From contig CM056554.1 of assembly GCA_029721515.1 (NCBI GenBank), forward strand, positions 26,642,236 through 26,706,235: a DNA stretch of 64,000 nt, given 5' to 3'. This DNA comes from Synanceia verrucosa (lineage: Eukaryota > Chordata > Actinopteri > Perciformes > Synanceiidae). Below are positions 20,935-31,856 of this stretch, piece after piece; positions within the stretch are counted from its first letter, which is position 1, and each line of letters opens with the position of its first letter. The position numbers and the translations under genes were made by a program. Under the pieces are notes generated by a model. It searched no databases. It was not told where the DNA came from and saw only the letters and a list, made by a program, of their open reading frames with translations.

Positions 20935-23276
20935 CATGGGTGCACATAACTGGTACGCAGGTACGCATGCGCTACAAAAATGAGCCCTGCGTACTGGCCC
21001 TTGTCCCCCCGCAGCGCTTATGCGTACCTGATAATGCAAATGGCTATCTATGTTGCCGACCGAGTATCTATGTTGAATGTTGGTAAAGTCAAAGATGTCT
21101 AAAAAGAAACAGACAACAGTCAGCAGTTTTTTTGGCGTTTCGCCACCACCACCAAAGAAACAACAACTGGAGCCAGAGTCGAAGAAAAGACTTTTTTCCG
21201 AAAAGTGGCTGCAAGAAGTGCCATGGCTTGAGGCTAATAATGACCGGACTGAGATGTGGTGCAAGATTTGCCGTGCGCATCCACAGCTAGCAGACAAAAC
21301 AGGTGTGTTTTATAAAGGCTCGAAGAATTTCAACCATCCATTATTTAACAAACACGAAAAGAGCAAGGAGCATACCAATGTAGCGCAAGCCATTGCCAAT
21401 AAACAAGCTAGCCGAGATGAGATTGCAAGTCGCCCACTTAGCAGATGGCGAGACAAGCTTACCGAGGAACGAAGACAAGCCCTGTTCAATGTTTTTCTCC
21501 TCGCATTTCATAAAGCCAAACATGCACGGCCCATGTCATCATTTTCTGAGGATATTCCGTTGCTGAAGCGGCTAGGAGTAAATGTCGGCACAGCTTATCA
21601 TTCACGTGAAGGGGGGACAAGGATTATGCAGAGCATCGCTCACGCCATCAGTGGAGAGCTATGAGTAAAGTTGCAGGCTGCACAGTATTGGGGGATTCTT
21701 TTTGACGGATCGGAGGACATTACAAAAACTGAACAAGAAATTGTCTACATTGTGTCAGTATCCAGCAATGGAGAGTTTTCGTCAGACTTTCTTGGGTTGA
21801 TTGAATTGGGTGCCGATCGAACCGCACAGGCAATTACAGATGGATTAGTGAAACTTTTTCACGACGCGGGCTTGAATGACTGGACGACAAAGTTGGTCGC
21901 CGTGTGCACAGACGGGGCAGCTGTTAACGTCGGGGTGTACAACGGGGTTGTGCCAAAACTAAAACGACTAGTTACGATCGGAGACGCTCTTGTGCACATT
22001 CTGTGCACTGCACACACGCTGGAGAACTGCGCAAAATCAGCTGACCGCCAGGTTCCATACTGCAAGACCTTCAACCAGGCTGTGGTCAGACTGTTGCAGT
22101 TTTATTTACAGAAGGGTGGGGCGAAAAAAACAGCTGCATTGCAGAAGCTATGTGAAGAAAACGGGATAGCCTTTGTGAAACTGGGAAAGTTTCATAATAT
22201 CAGGTGGTCTGCATGGCGGCATGAAGTGCTGTTAAAAATATCAAGACTATTGCCAGCCATTAAAATGCAGTTGGCTACAAGTGATAACACTGACTTGCAG
22301 CATATCTGCACAGAGCGTTTTCAATGCTTTCTATCACACATGGTTGATATTGGAAACATTTTAAAAACCACATCGATCAGATTTCAGAAAGAAAAGCTGA
22401 TCATTGGGGAATGTAAGGACGAGCTCATGGTGGCCATTGGACAATTCAGACTTATGCTGGATGCTGGAGACCACAGTGCACAGACTGTTTCTAATGCTGA
22501 TGCTGACAGAGATAAGGCAGACTTACTCAGGGGGTTAATTGAAGAGTTTGAAACAAGATATGACTCTCTGAAGTCATGTGATCATTTCTTAGTATTTGAC
22601 CCTTCAACATGGCCTCAGGAAATGCAAGAGCTCCACAGTTTTGGAAATGCAACAGTTCTCCAGATTCTCCAAAAATATGAGGCCATCTTGCAGCTTGACA
22701 AAGACATCACTCTGACAGAATGGATGCGCTTAAAGCAGACAGCAAAACGCCTGGCAGCATATTCTGTGTATGACCTAGTCCAAATTGTAAATAATCCAAG
22801 TAACCCGGATGCTTACTCCAACATCAAAGAGCTGGTTAAGCTGTCTCTTGCACTGCCTTTGAGCAGTGCAGCTTGTGAGAGAGGTTTTTCACATCTAAAC
22901 ATAATTAAGACCAAGTACAGATCCCGTCTGTCACAAGCTCGTCTCTCAGCCCTTATGCACATCCACCTGTCAAAGCAAACCACAGAGACATTTAACCCAA
23001 AGCCAGCTGTTGATCTGTGGATGGAGATAGCGAATCGGAGGGTCAACCAAAGGCAAGGAGGTCCATCGGCAGCAGCAGCATCATCATCATCATCATCTGC
23101 CACGCAGGAAGCTGAAGCAGTGGACATTGGGGGTGACACTGAGGAGGACAGTGGGAGCGACACTGAGGAGGACAGTGAGGGGGACTTTTAAGACTTATCG
23201 CGGATGAGGTGAGTACCAAACACTATCTGCTGGTACTCATATGAGTAACTCTCTAAAAAAGTTATGTGCACCCCTG
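20935..23276 (+). mobile_element. hAT transposon, nearly complete
   Basis: Terminal inverted repeats CATGGGTGCACATAACT (20935-20951) and CAGGGGTGCACATAACT (minus, 23260-23276) differ at one base. The element is flanked by identical 8-bp copies of TCTATATA (20927-20934 and 23277-23284). It carries one transposase gene interrupted by a single TGA. The perfect target duplication and nearly open frame point to a recent insertion into the ptprn2 intron, in the same orientation as the gene. Confidence 0.92.
21077..23191 (+). pseudogene. hAT transposase (zinc finger / hATC), one in-frame TGA
   Basis: The frame starts at ATG 21077, meets TGA at 21662-21664 and continues in the same frame to TAA at 23189-23191: 195 codons before the stop and 508 after it. 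The N-terminus has QTTVSSFFG (residues 12-20), a PIP-box-like motif. It is followed by a zinc-finger pattern C62-x2-C65 ... H93-x5-H99 of the type found in hAT transposases and in the domesticated ZNF862-like proteins. Downstream come GILFDGSEDITKTEQEIVYI and LVAVCTDGAAVNVG, RNase H-like core segments with acidic residues. The C-terminal hATC dimerisation region contains LPLSSAACERGFSHLNIIKT and an acidic tail. Length is normal for the family. It is inactive if the TGA is real, but readthrough or a sequencing error remains possible. Confidence 0.9.
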
Positions 23277-23578
23277 TCTATATATATGTATGACTATATA
23301 TGTTACACTTAGATTAATGTAGCAGACACCCAGATTGGCTTTTTTGAGTGCACAACGGGCTCATAATTTGTTGTTTACTGCTGTTTACTGCTGATGTTGC
23401 GAAACTAGCAATGAATGAAGAAGATTTTAGACCGAGAAGTCATCTGCATGCTTTTTGTTAATTTTTGGGGGGTTATCTTTTGTTCTTCAGCTTCAAGAGT
23501 CCAGGGACAGCAGGGGTCATGACATCCAAATACATTGATACAGCTGCATGTGTTCAGTGATGTATCCCTCTCCTGCAG

Positions 23579-23723
23579 GCCTGCAGCTGAGGCTATGGAC
23601 CCGGCAGGCCAGAGGGTGAAGCCTGTAGAGGTGGAGCTCAGCAGGAACCTGCAGACGTACCTCCAACGCCTCGGCCTCCTCCCCAAGATGTCGTCTCCCT
23701 CCAGTGTGAGCACCCTGGGCAAG
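23579..23723 (+). CDS. ptprn2: ptprn2 exon: luminal linker after RESP18-HD
   Basis: A 145-bp exon lies between acceptor CTCTCCTGCAG and donor GTGAGG. It enters in phase 2, completing the Arg codon of the previous exon, and leaves in phase 0 after Lys. The peptide includes PAAEAMDPAGQRVKPVEVEL and then SRNLQTYLQRLGLLPKMS. The second AG at 23585-23586 is excluded because it would give an immediate stop in the required frame. The helix-like stretch SRNLQTYLQRLGLLP resembles the short amphipathic segments in this poorly conserved part of phogrin. The assignment rests mainly on phase continuity and position. The hAT transposon inserted in the preceding intron ends only 0.3 kb upstream (23276). Confidence 0.82.
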
Positions 23724-23937
23724 GTGAGGGATTCCTGGGTCTCTGCTAGACTTCCAGCTTTATAATTACCATCATAATATATCCATACTATTTGCGTACA
23801 ACTGCTCTCCTAATGTTTGTCAGGAGCAATGCTTCAGAGGAAATCCAGTCAAAGACGTGTGATTTGACAGCAGACACCATGAAACAAGTTTTTTTTTTGC
23901 CAAAAACATACTGCAAAAAATGGGTGTATAAAAACAA

Positions 23938-24246
23938 GAATGTACCGGGGTCGAATCTCGGTCCGGGACCTTTCTGTGTGGAGTTTGTATGTTCTCCTCA
24001 TGTCTGTGTGGGTTCTCTCTGGTACTCCGGCTTCCTCCCACCATCCAAAAACATGCATGGGGATTAGGTTAATTGGTTAATTTAAATTGACCGTAGGTGT
24101 GAATGTGAGTGTGAGTGGTTGTCTGTCTCTATGTGTCCTGTGATGAACTGGACACTTGTCCAGGGTGTACCCTGTCTTTCACTCTAAGACAGCTGGGATA
24201 GGCTCCAGCTCCACTGACCCTATGAGAATGAAAATGAATGGATGGA
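23938..24246 (+). mobile_element. V-SINE-like copy, 5-prime truncated
   Basis: It starts inside the tRNA-like head (a B-box-like GGTCGAATCTC), then has the central CTGTGTGGAGTTTGTATGTT and CTCCCACCATCCAAAAACAT, then the tail ACAGCTGGGATAGGCTCCAG and an ATGG-rich end. A Tc1 element starts at the TA directly after this tail. Confidence 0.8.
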
Positions 24247-24537
24247 TACACTATATTGCCAGAAGTATTCACTCACCTGCCTTGACTCTCATATGAACTT
24301 AAGTGATATCCCATTCCTAATCCATAGGGTTCAATATGACGTCAGTCCACCCTTTGCAGCTATAACAGCTTCAACTCTTCTGGGAAGGCTGTCCACAAGG
24401 TTTAGGAGTGTGTTTATGGGAATTTTTGACCATTCTTCCAGAAGTGTATTTGTGAGGTCACACACTGATGTTGGACGAGAAGGCCTGGCTCTCAGTCTCT
24501 GCTCTAATTCATCCCAAAGGTGTTCTATCGGGTTGAG

Positions 24538-26561
24538 TCAAGTCAAGTCAAGTTTATTTGTATAGCCCAATATCATAAATTAAGAATTTGCCCCATTGGG
24601 CTTCACAATCTGTACAGGATATGACACCCTCTGTCCTTTAATGACCCTCGCATCGACTAAGGAAAAACTCCCCCAAAAAAACCCTTTTAACAGAGAAAAA
24701 GAAACGGAAGAAACCTCAGGAAGATCAACAGAGGAGGGATCCCTCTTCCAGGATGGACAGACGTGCAATAGATGCCATGTGTGCAGAATAACAGCAATGA
24801 AAACACATTAACACTACATACAAAATTGTATGGAAATGGCCAACTCAATATATCAACAGCTAATATACAGTGTGTATGTATAGAATTATATGAGAGTGTC
24901 GAAGGGGATGAAGAGCATCATCAAGCTATCAGCAAAGGATGAGAAGCATGTCTTCCTCTCCACCACACCAACCAGAAGAAGCCTGGGCAGCACGTCCTCC
25001 TCTCCACCACACCAACCAGAAGAAGCCTGGGCAGCACGTCTTCCTCTCCACCACACCAAACAGGAGAAGCCTCTGCAAGATGACCTCGTCACCACCACAT
25101 CGCTCAGAACCAGAAGATGAAGTCTGACTGGTCTGATGAGATGAGAACGCACAGGGACTACGAGGCACAAAACTAATCTGCAGCATGTGTTAAAGGGAGG
25201 AAGAGTAAACACATCCTCTTCTCCACTACCCTAACAGATACAACCTTAGCAGCATCGCCTCTTCTCCATCTCACCACCATCACGACAGACGAAGCCTGGA
25301 TGTGTTACAGGCCAGTGTGTATACCCACTGTATATTGTTTTGTGCCCTCTGGGTGTCACTGTCTGGTCTGCTCTCTTCCACTTCCTGCAGGTATTTTGTG
25401 ACTCACCTGAGCACCTGTGGTGATCCAACAGAGACTATAAAGCCGGCCCTCCCCCTCCTCCTCTCTCTCTCCACACATGGCAGCAGGCCTCCATGCTGCA
25501 GCTCCACTCCTGCTGCAGACCCTTCCTGATCTTTTTGAAGTATCTTCTGATGATTTAGTTTCAATAAAGCCCTTATTTTTGAGTTCTGGGTTATGTGTCT
25601 CATTGTGTTGCTTCCCTTTGAGCCTGGGTTGTAACAGATGACACCACCTCCTTCCCACCAAGTAGCCTCAGCTCACGGACACCTGAGCTGAGAGCACAGG
25701 GACTCCAGGGAAGAAGATGAGTTAGTAAAATGACTTAATGGAGGCATCGAAATGAAGAAGAAGAGAAGCTCAGTGTGTCAGAGGAAGTCCCCCGGCAGTC
25801 TAGACCTATAGCAGCATAACTAAGGATTGATCCAAGGCAGCCTGAGTCAGCCTTGGATCAGTCCTAACTATAAGCACTATCAAAAAGGAAAGTCTTAAGC
25901 CTACTCTTGAATAAGGGGATGGTGTCTGCCTCCCGGACTGAAAGAGGGAGTTGGTTCCACAGAAGAGGAGCTTGATAACTGAAAGCTCTAGCTCCCATTC
26001 TACTTTTATAAACCCTAGGAACCACTAATAGTCCTGCATTCTGAGAGCGCAGAGTTCTAGCAGGATTATAAGGCACTATTAGCTCTTTAAGATAAGATGG
26101 TGCCTGACCATTCAGCGCCTTGTAGGTGAGGAGGAGGATTTTAAATTCTATTCTAGATTTTACAGGGAGCCAGTGCAGAGAGGCTAACACCGTAGAAATA
26201 TGGTCTCTTTTCCTGGTTCTGGTCAGAACACGTGCTGCAGCGTTCTGGACCAGCTGGAGAGTCCTGATAGACTTATTAGGGCAGCCTGATAATAAGGAAT
26301 TGCAGTAGTCCAGCCTAGAAGTTACAAAAGCATGGACTAATTTAATCGTTTTGAGAGAGAATATGCCTGATTTTTGCAATGTTACGCGGATGAAAAAAAG
26401 CTGTTCTAGCTGTTTGTTTCATGTGGACGTTGAAAGACATATCTTGGTCAAAAATTACCCCTAGATTCCTTACAGTGGTGCTCGAGGCTGGTGCAAAGCC
26501 ACCTAGAGTAAATAAGTCATTAGATAGTTTATTTCTGAGATTTTCGGGGCCAATTAGAATT
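24538..26561 (-). mobile_element. L2-like LINE, 5-prime truncated, nested in Tc1
   Basis: A 2,024-bp insertion splits the Tc1 element and is flanked by GTTGAG (24532-24537 and 26562-26567), a 6-bp target duplication. The 3-prime end on the minus strand is an AAATAAACTTGACT repeat tail. Coding remnants are 26342-26560 (SSTTVRNLGVIFDQDMSFNV) and 25864-26379 (FVTSRLDYCNSLLSGCPNKS, QNAAARVLTRTRKRDHISTV, LHWLPVKSRIEFKILLLTYK), the C-terminal part of L2-type ORF2. A frameshift separates the two. The 3-prime UTR has three copies of a roughly 48-bp sequence (24940-25080). Confidence 0.88.
25864..26379 (-). pseudogene. L2-like LINE ORF2 C-terminal region
   Basis: A 171-codon open stretch ends the LINE ORF2. 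It shows the post-RT L2 signature (RLDYCNSLL, LQLVQNAAARVLT, LHWLPVKSRIEFKILLLTYK, GARAFSYQAPLLWNQLP, FKSRLKTFLF). The related fragment at 61522-62034 has the same order of blocks. No palm motifs remain in this copy, so it could not be active. Confidence 0.88.
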
Positions 26562-26564
26562 GTT

Positions 26565-27422
26565 GAGGTCAGGACTCTGTGCAGGCCAGTCAAGTATATC
26601 CACACCAGACTCTGTCGTCCATGTCTTTATGGACCTTGCTTTGTGCACTGGTGCACAGTCTTGTTGGAAGAGGAAGGGGCCAGCTCCAAACTGTTCCCAC
26701 AAAGTTGGGAGCATGGAATTGTCCAAAATGTCTTGGTATGCTGAAGCATTCAGAGTTCCTTTCACTGGAACTAAGGGGCCAAGCCCAGCTCCTGAAAAAC
26801 AACCCCACACCATAATCCCCCCTCCACCAAACTTTACACTTGGCACAATGCAGTCCAACAAGTATCGTTCTCCTGGCAACCACCAAACCCAGACTCGTCC
26901 ATCAGATTGCCAGAGAAAGCGTCTCCACTGCTGTAGAGTCCAGTGGCGGCGTGCTTTACACCACTGCATCCGATGCTTTGCATTGCACTTGGTGATGTAT
27001 GGCTTGGATGCAGCTGCTCGGCCATGGAAACCCATTCCATGAAGCTCTCTGTGCACTGTTCTTGAGCTAATCTGAAGGCCTCATGAAGTTTGGAGGTCTG
27101 TAGTGATTGACTCTGCAGAAAGTTGGTGACCTCTTCACACTATGTGCCTCAGCATCCACTGACCCCACTCCATCAGTTTACGTGGTCTACCACTTCATGG
27201 CTGAGTTGCTGTCGTTCACAAACATTTCCACGTTCTTATAATGCAGCTGACACTTGACTGTGGAATATTTAGGAGCGAGGAAATTTCACGACTGGATTTG
27301 TTGCACAGGTGGCATCCTATCACAGTTCCACGCTGGAATTCACTGAGCTCCTGAGAGCGACCCATTCTTTCACAAATGTTTGTAAAAGCAGTCTGCATGC
27401 CTAGCTGCTTCATTTTATACAC
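26565..27422 (-). pseudogene. Tc1-like transposase, N-terminal and catalytic parts, broken
   Basis: On the minus strand, 27422-27216 encodes the paired-type helix-turn-helix part (MGRSQELSEFQRGTVIGCHL, then SSREISSLLNIPQSSVSCII). After frameshifts, 27056-26565 encodes the catalytic part (CNAKHRMQWCKARRHWTLQQ, GGGGIMVWGCFSGAGLGPLV, FLFQQDCAPVHKARSI, WPAQSPDLN). The segment that carries the first catalytic Asp in the 62.5-kb copy (SDESRF) is deleted here. The frame is cut immediately after PDLN by the LINE at 26561, before the catalytic Glu. It is a dead copy. Confidence 0.88.
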
Positions 27423-29587
27423 CTGTGGCCATGGAAGTGATTGAACACCTGATTATGATTATTTGGATGGGTGAGCGAATACTTTTGGCAATATAGTGTA
27501 TATCCTTACATACACAAAGGTACATACTAGGGCTCTCCAAGCTACCACGTTAATGTGATCAATAGGCCCAAAACATCACTTTTTTGGGGGGAAAAATTGA
27601 TTTCGGGGAATTAAAAATCAATATTATATCAGAAGAAAATGTACCTCGCTATATTGCCATCGTGATATTTTTCTCACCCCTACCATGCAGCAAGATAATT
27701 TCACTTGACAATGTTTCTTGATTTAAGATGATAGTGTAAAATTGAATGCTTAAAATAAGAAATGAACTCTTTAAACAAGGTAAATTATTATTTTTTTTTA
27801 TCTTGGTAAGGACCAAATAATTTGCAGTGCACTCTTTTCTCTGTTTCATCCTACGATGATTCATGAGATGTACAGAAAACCACATCACCACAGTACGTCA
27901 TGTTTCTTTACAGTGAGCAGCTCATAATTTCAGCTCTCGTGAGTAAATTCATCTCATAAAATAAATTAGAGTATTGTCACATGTGAAAGGAGGGAAAAGC
28001 AGGTGGGTCGTTGTTTTTACCCCCAACGTGAGCGTGCCGCTCACAGCTGCCTTCCTCTGTTAGAAAACGGCACTCACACCTTCACAGCAGGGCGTCCCGT
28101 GTCATCTCTCCACTCTCGCTTCTCCACCCTAACTGATGGCTTCTCCCAGCAGGCCGTTACCAGTGCGATAATACCAGCCCAGAGTTCAGGAGTTCACTCC
28201 TCTAATTAATAACTGGCTCCTCCACTGAGGTGCTGGGGGGTGCTGTTGGCGGCTGATTGGTGGAGGCCTTCCTCCTGCTGGCGTTCGTACCAAAGACTCC
28301 CAGAAGACGGCGGCGTGCAGCCTGCAGGCGTCGCTCCCGGCTTTTTCCTGTTTGATGGAGAAGGGGAAAAGGAGCAGGAGGAGTGAAGGGGTCCTGGAGG
28401 GCACGGGTGGATAAACTGCACCGACTGTGTGACATACAGTAGATTAATAAAGACGCCCACAGTGACAAATAGCAGCAGGGGACTCACACATCTAAATCCT
28501 GGAGAAGTACGAGGAGCTCTGTTGGTATTGTCATGATAATTTCACCTTAAGTCAGGCTTGTGCCTTTCTGGGCTCCACAGGTGGGCGTTAATGGAGCCGA
28601 CAGGCACAATTTGCTTTTGTTGCCTCTAATGGAGCTGTTAATGTGATTGCATAAATGGATCAATAACTTATTTTTCATCATTTATTTCCATGTCTGTAAT
28701 ACATTTTGTTAGCTGTTGTATGAATGTTGGCATACATTTACATAACCTGTATGTATACACCTGTTTTCTTTTAAACTCTCTTTCTTATCATTTACTTTCT
28801 ATGAAGGACTTTAACATCATTTCCTTCTAGAACTTTTTCAGAAGGCCTGCATGGATCTGTCTTATTTTACTCTTTTAACGTAACAGAAGAGTCAAGTCTT
28901 TATTTGACATTTTCAATAATAAATTATACATTAATGAGAGAGACTACAGCTGAATAGAGTAAAAAAAAAAATAATAACTAACTGACAACTTCCCTGCTTG
29001 TTTACTCCTATTGAGCCTTTTATTTTAATCAAGCGTTATCTTATTAAATATGTGCTTATATGCATACTTCTCCAGAACAGAAATGTGAACGTTTGGTGAA
29101 GTGAAGTTCAAAATGTTTCATCCAGAGGACCTAATCACTCTATAGATCAGAAAATACTGTCAGCCATAACGAAGCATTCATTTCTGCTGTGGAGGGAATA
29201 AGAGGGTGTATAAATCAGTTTATAAGTGATATATGAACAAAACTTGACATTTGGTGAACATTAAGTGGAGATTTATGGCTGATGATGAGAGAAAACAGAC
29301 TTTAAAGACATTAAGATACATTTTTATGAATTACACTTTTTCTGAAAAGTTATGTTTAGCTATGCAAATGAGGAATGACCACATGGTAAATTTTATTTAA
29401 TTTAGTAGAAATCTACAGACACAAACAGACAAAAGTAGTAAAAATATATACTCAAAGTAATGTAATGGAATCAAAATAGCCCAAATCTTCAAATTGAAAA
29501 TGCACTGTATACTTGGTGTAAACTCAGATGTGTGTCACATGAGTCAGGATGTGATAATCTACCCAGTTACTGTATGTCTCTTGAAAT

Positions 29588-29608
29588 GAGCTTTTTTTTT
29601 TTTTTTTT
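29588..29608. repeat. Poly-T run in the acceptor tract
   Basis: About 19 consecutive T residues directly before GTCAG of the 29614 exon. They act as the polypyrimidine tract and are prone to length variation. Confidence 0.7.
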
Positions 29609-29613
29609 GTCAG

Positions 29614-29995
29614 AGTGAGCGTTTCCAGTCGGGCCTCCCTGCAGACTTCTATCGCTCCAAGGCCCAGGTCTCGGCGTCCTCCTCCGGGCTCTCCTCTCTG
29701 CCGTCCTTCTTACCTCTGAAGCAGAAGCAGAGACCTCCAGCCGACCAGCTCCTCGCCACGCAGGCCGAGGGCGAGCTCCTCCTGGGCGCCCTGAGGCAGT
29801 ACCTCTCCGGCCATCTGTCCCTGCACGGTGGGGGGGCGAGCACCGAGGAGCAGGGGGCCCCGTCGCCCCGCCTGAGGCCCATCTACAGCAACAGGCAGGA
29901 GCTTGGCTTCAAGAAAGAGCTGTCAAAAGCCAGGCTCCTGAAGTCAGGAAAGACTCCAGAGGCTTCGGTGAAGGAGCCTCTGACGTCTGTGGACG
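29614..29995 (+). CDS. ptprn2: ptprn2 exon: variable luminal region
   Basis: A 382-bp, GC-rich exon lies between a T-rich acceptor (a run of about 19 T ending GTCAG) and donor GTACGT. It enters in phase 0 and leaves in phase 1. The peptide starts SERFQSGLPADFYRSKAQ, has a Ser-rich stretch, then QLLATQAEGELLLGALRQYL, a Gly-rich turn and PSPRLRPIYSNRQELGFKKE. The codon bias and GC content stand out sharply from the AT-rich intron around it. This corresponds to the low-conservation middle of the phogrin ectodomain, where RxxxY and basic pairs occur. No catalytic or binding motif is visible. The basic pair in GFKKEL is a possible prohormone-convertase site (inference). Phases and flanking exons support it well. 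Confidence 0.86.
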
Positions 29996-31856
29996 GTACG
30001 TTAAAGTCCAGCCTCAGAATCGTTGATATGTTCACCTTTCCTCTTCTAGCTGCTTCACCATCCGTGCTTTTGATCCAACTCTGAGCTGTTCCTGAAGCCT
30101 TGTTGTGTTGGACTGGATCACTATGATGTCATGTGTATCATAAGAAGTCTGAATTCAGGACAAACAGCTCGTTAATTTCATTTAACATGTTGCCGTACAG
30201 CTGAGTTTAGAGTTGAATCACTACTGTGTTTCAAAATAGAGACGCAGCTTCCTGTGGCGTCGCCTCGCTGTGACGCTCCAAGATGTCATTGGCCATGTTT
30301 CCCAGTTCTTTAGAGACAAGAGTGCAGTAAAGAAGGTCAGAGCACTGATTCCATTTTAATGACGAAAACAAGACTACAACTAAAATATGAAGTAGTCTTG
30401 GTAAGAGGATCATGAGAAAATGAGGTGTTATATTAGTATATTAGAATAGAGTAGGACCTGCACTGTATCCTGACCACAGTGTGTCCACTTGTGCGCACAT
30501 GATCGATGTCTGCTAATGATCGTAATGTGACCAGATCATGAACAGACGTGTAGACTAATCCACAGTGAGAATAAGAGAAAACTCCATCTATAAACTATAA
30601 ATCAGACAGGCAGCTCGCTGAGGTCGGTGTCGTCTCCATGCATAAATATGCAGCTCAGCCAGGCACATTACACCAGACTGCCCTCCGGACGTCAGTGTCT
30701 GATCTCTGTGAAAGGCTGCAGGTTTGGACGGTCGATGTGTTTTTTGTTGCGCCCTGACAAATTTTTGGGTGCGGTAAACTATCTCATGTGGACATGCAGA
30801 TGTGGAATATGCGGACAAATTATGATAAATGATAGACGTGATTATTCACACTTGTTATTCCTCCTAATGTTACTTATTTTTTTAATATTGTTATTTTTCT
30901 TCTGCCAGATTTCAGTGCTTCACTTGTGCCACAGCTTTGAGCCCACAGAGCCTTCATAAAACATAAATTAAAGATTCAAAGTGTTTATTGTCATATATGC
31001 AAAGTACGGATGCATTTCTCTGAAGAATGAAATTTATTCTTTTCTGTCACTTATTAAAGCTAATGTTTCTACGACACTCTTAGCGCTAAGAGTCTCTTAA
31101 CTGACTCTGGGAAACGTGGCCGTTATAATATTAATGTAGAACATATGCTGATAAGACTGTTCCTGAATGACTTCAGTGGGTCTGATCTGCTGATTGCCAA
31201 GTCAGTTTGCACATGCAAGGAATTTGACTGTGCAGACATGAAAACATAATAACAGTGAGAAATAAGAATAAATAAAAGATGCACAAAAACTGTGAGCATT
31301 AGTGGAAATGAAGAGAAGACAGTGAGATGAAAGCTGTACAGAAATGTGTGTGGTTGGTCAACCGTTGTTGTTGTTCTGATACATGTTGTGCAGCTGTGTG
31401 TGGACACCAGCTGTTCCAGCGTATCATTGAAGAGAACGAAGGAGCTTTTTGACATCATTGATAACATCCAGTCACGAGGCGCCTCGCCTTGTCAGACCAT
31501 CAAAGCTGCAGGAACTGTGTGTTTTGGGGGCAGTGGAAACAAGTTGAGGACACAAGCTGAACTTTAAAGCTGTTATGATGAAACGTCTTCACACATCCAG
31601 CAGTGACGTCCACCGTTACTGTTCATCAGGAGCGTAGACTGTACATGAAGTGGACAGAGTCACTGTGACGCCCCCCTCAGGCACAGAGTTTTAGAGGCAT
31701 CTTGTCATCTTGAACACTGACTAAGAGTTTTTAAGTGACCAAAAGGGATGATAATGAACCTCCATGAGCTGAGGAGTGACTATGAATGGGTTAAAGTCGT
31801 CAGAGGAAAGCGCTGTGGTAGTGACCGGTCTGTTCTCTTGCCTCTGTTTCCTCCAG
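29996..31856 (+). other. ptprn2 intron (1.9 kb)
   Basis: Mostly unremarkable. Two short patches at 30970-31050 (TTCAAAGTGTTTATTGTCAT) and about 31195-31240 (TTGCACATGCAAGGAATTTG) resemble LINE 3-prime ends, but no clear element could be delimited. Confidence 0.6.

Larger units (their letters stand above)
20067..23578 (+). other. ptprn2 intron (3.5 kb) filled by hAT DNA
   Basis: It holds a donor-proximal hairpin (20074-20100), a two-copy repeat (20172-20480), a small MITE (20587-20873) and the hAT transposon (20935-23276). About 300 bp of unremarkable sequence precede the next exon. Confidence 0.85.
24249..27498 (-). mobile_element. Tc1-like transposon interrupted by a LINE
   Basis: The ends CACTATATTGCCAGAAGTAT and (minus) CACTATATTGCCAAAAGTAT are inverted repeats continuing into CTCACC, with TA at both flanks (24247-24248 and 27499-27500). 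Removing the nested LINE and one copy of its duplication leaves about 1,220 bp, a normal Tc1 length. The transposase is on the minus strand and is broken. A second copy of the same family lies at 62548-63594. Confidence 0.92.
23724..29613 (+). other. ptprn2 intron (5.9 kb)
   Basis: It contains a V-SINE (23938-24246), a Tc1 element (24249-27498) that itself carries an L2-like LINE (24538-26561), and a mainly unique stretch (27500-29600). That stretch has no recognisable gene but includes a GC-rich splice-like patch on the minus strand (28200-28490) and an AT-rich homeobox-site-like patch (about 28560-28690). Confidence 0.8.

Noticed and set aside
22813..23163. 116-codon minus-strand ORF
   Set aside because: Shadow of the hAT transposase C-terminus.
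26560..27042. 160-codon + strand ORF
   Set aside because: Shadow of the minus-strand Tc1 transposase.
31748..31856. ATG at 31748 as the start of a gene containing exon 5
   Set aside because: The codons before 31857 lie in intron before a good acceptor; the real exon starts at 31857.
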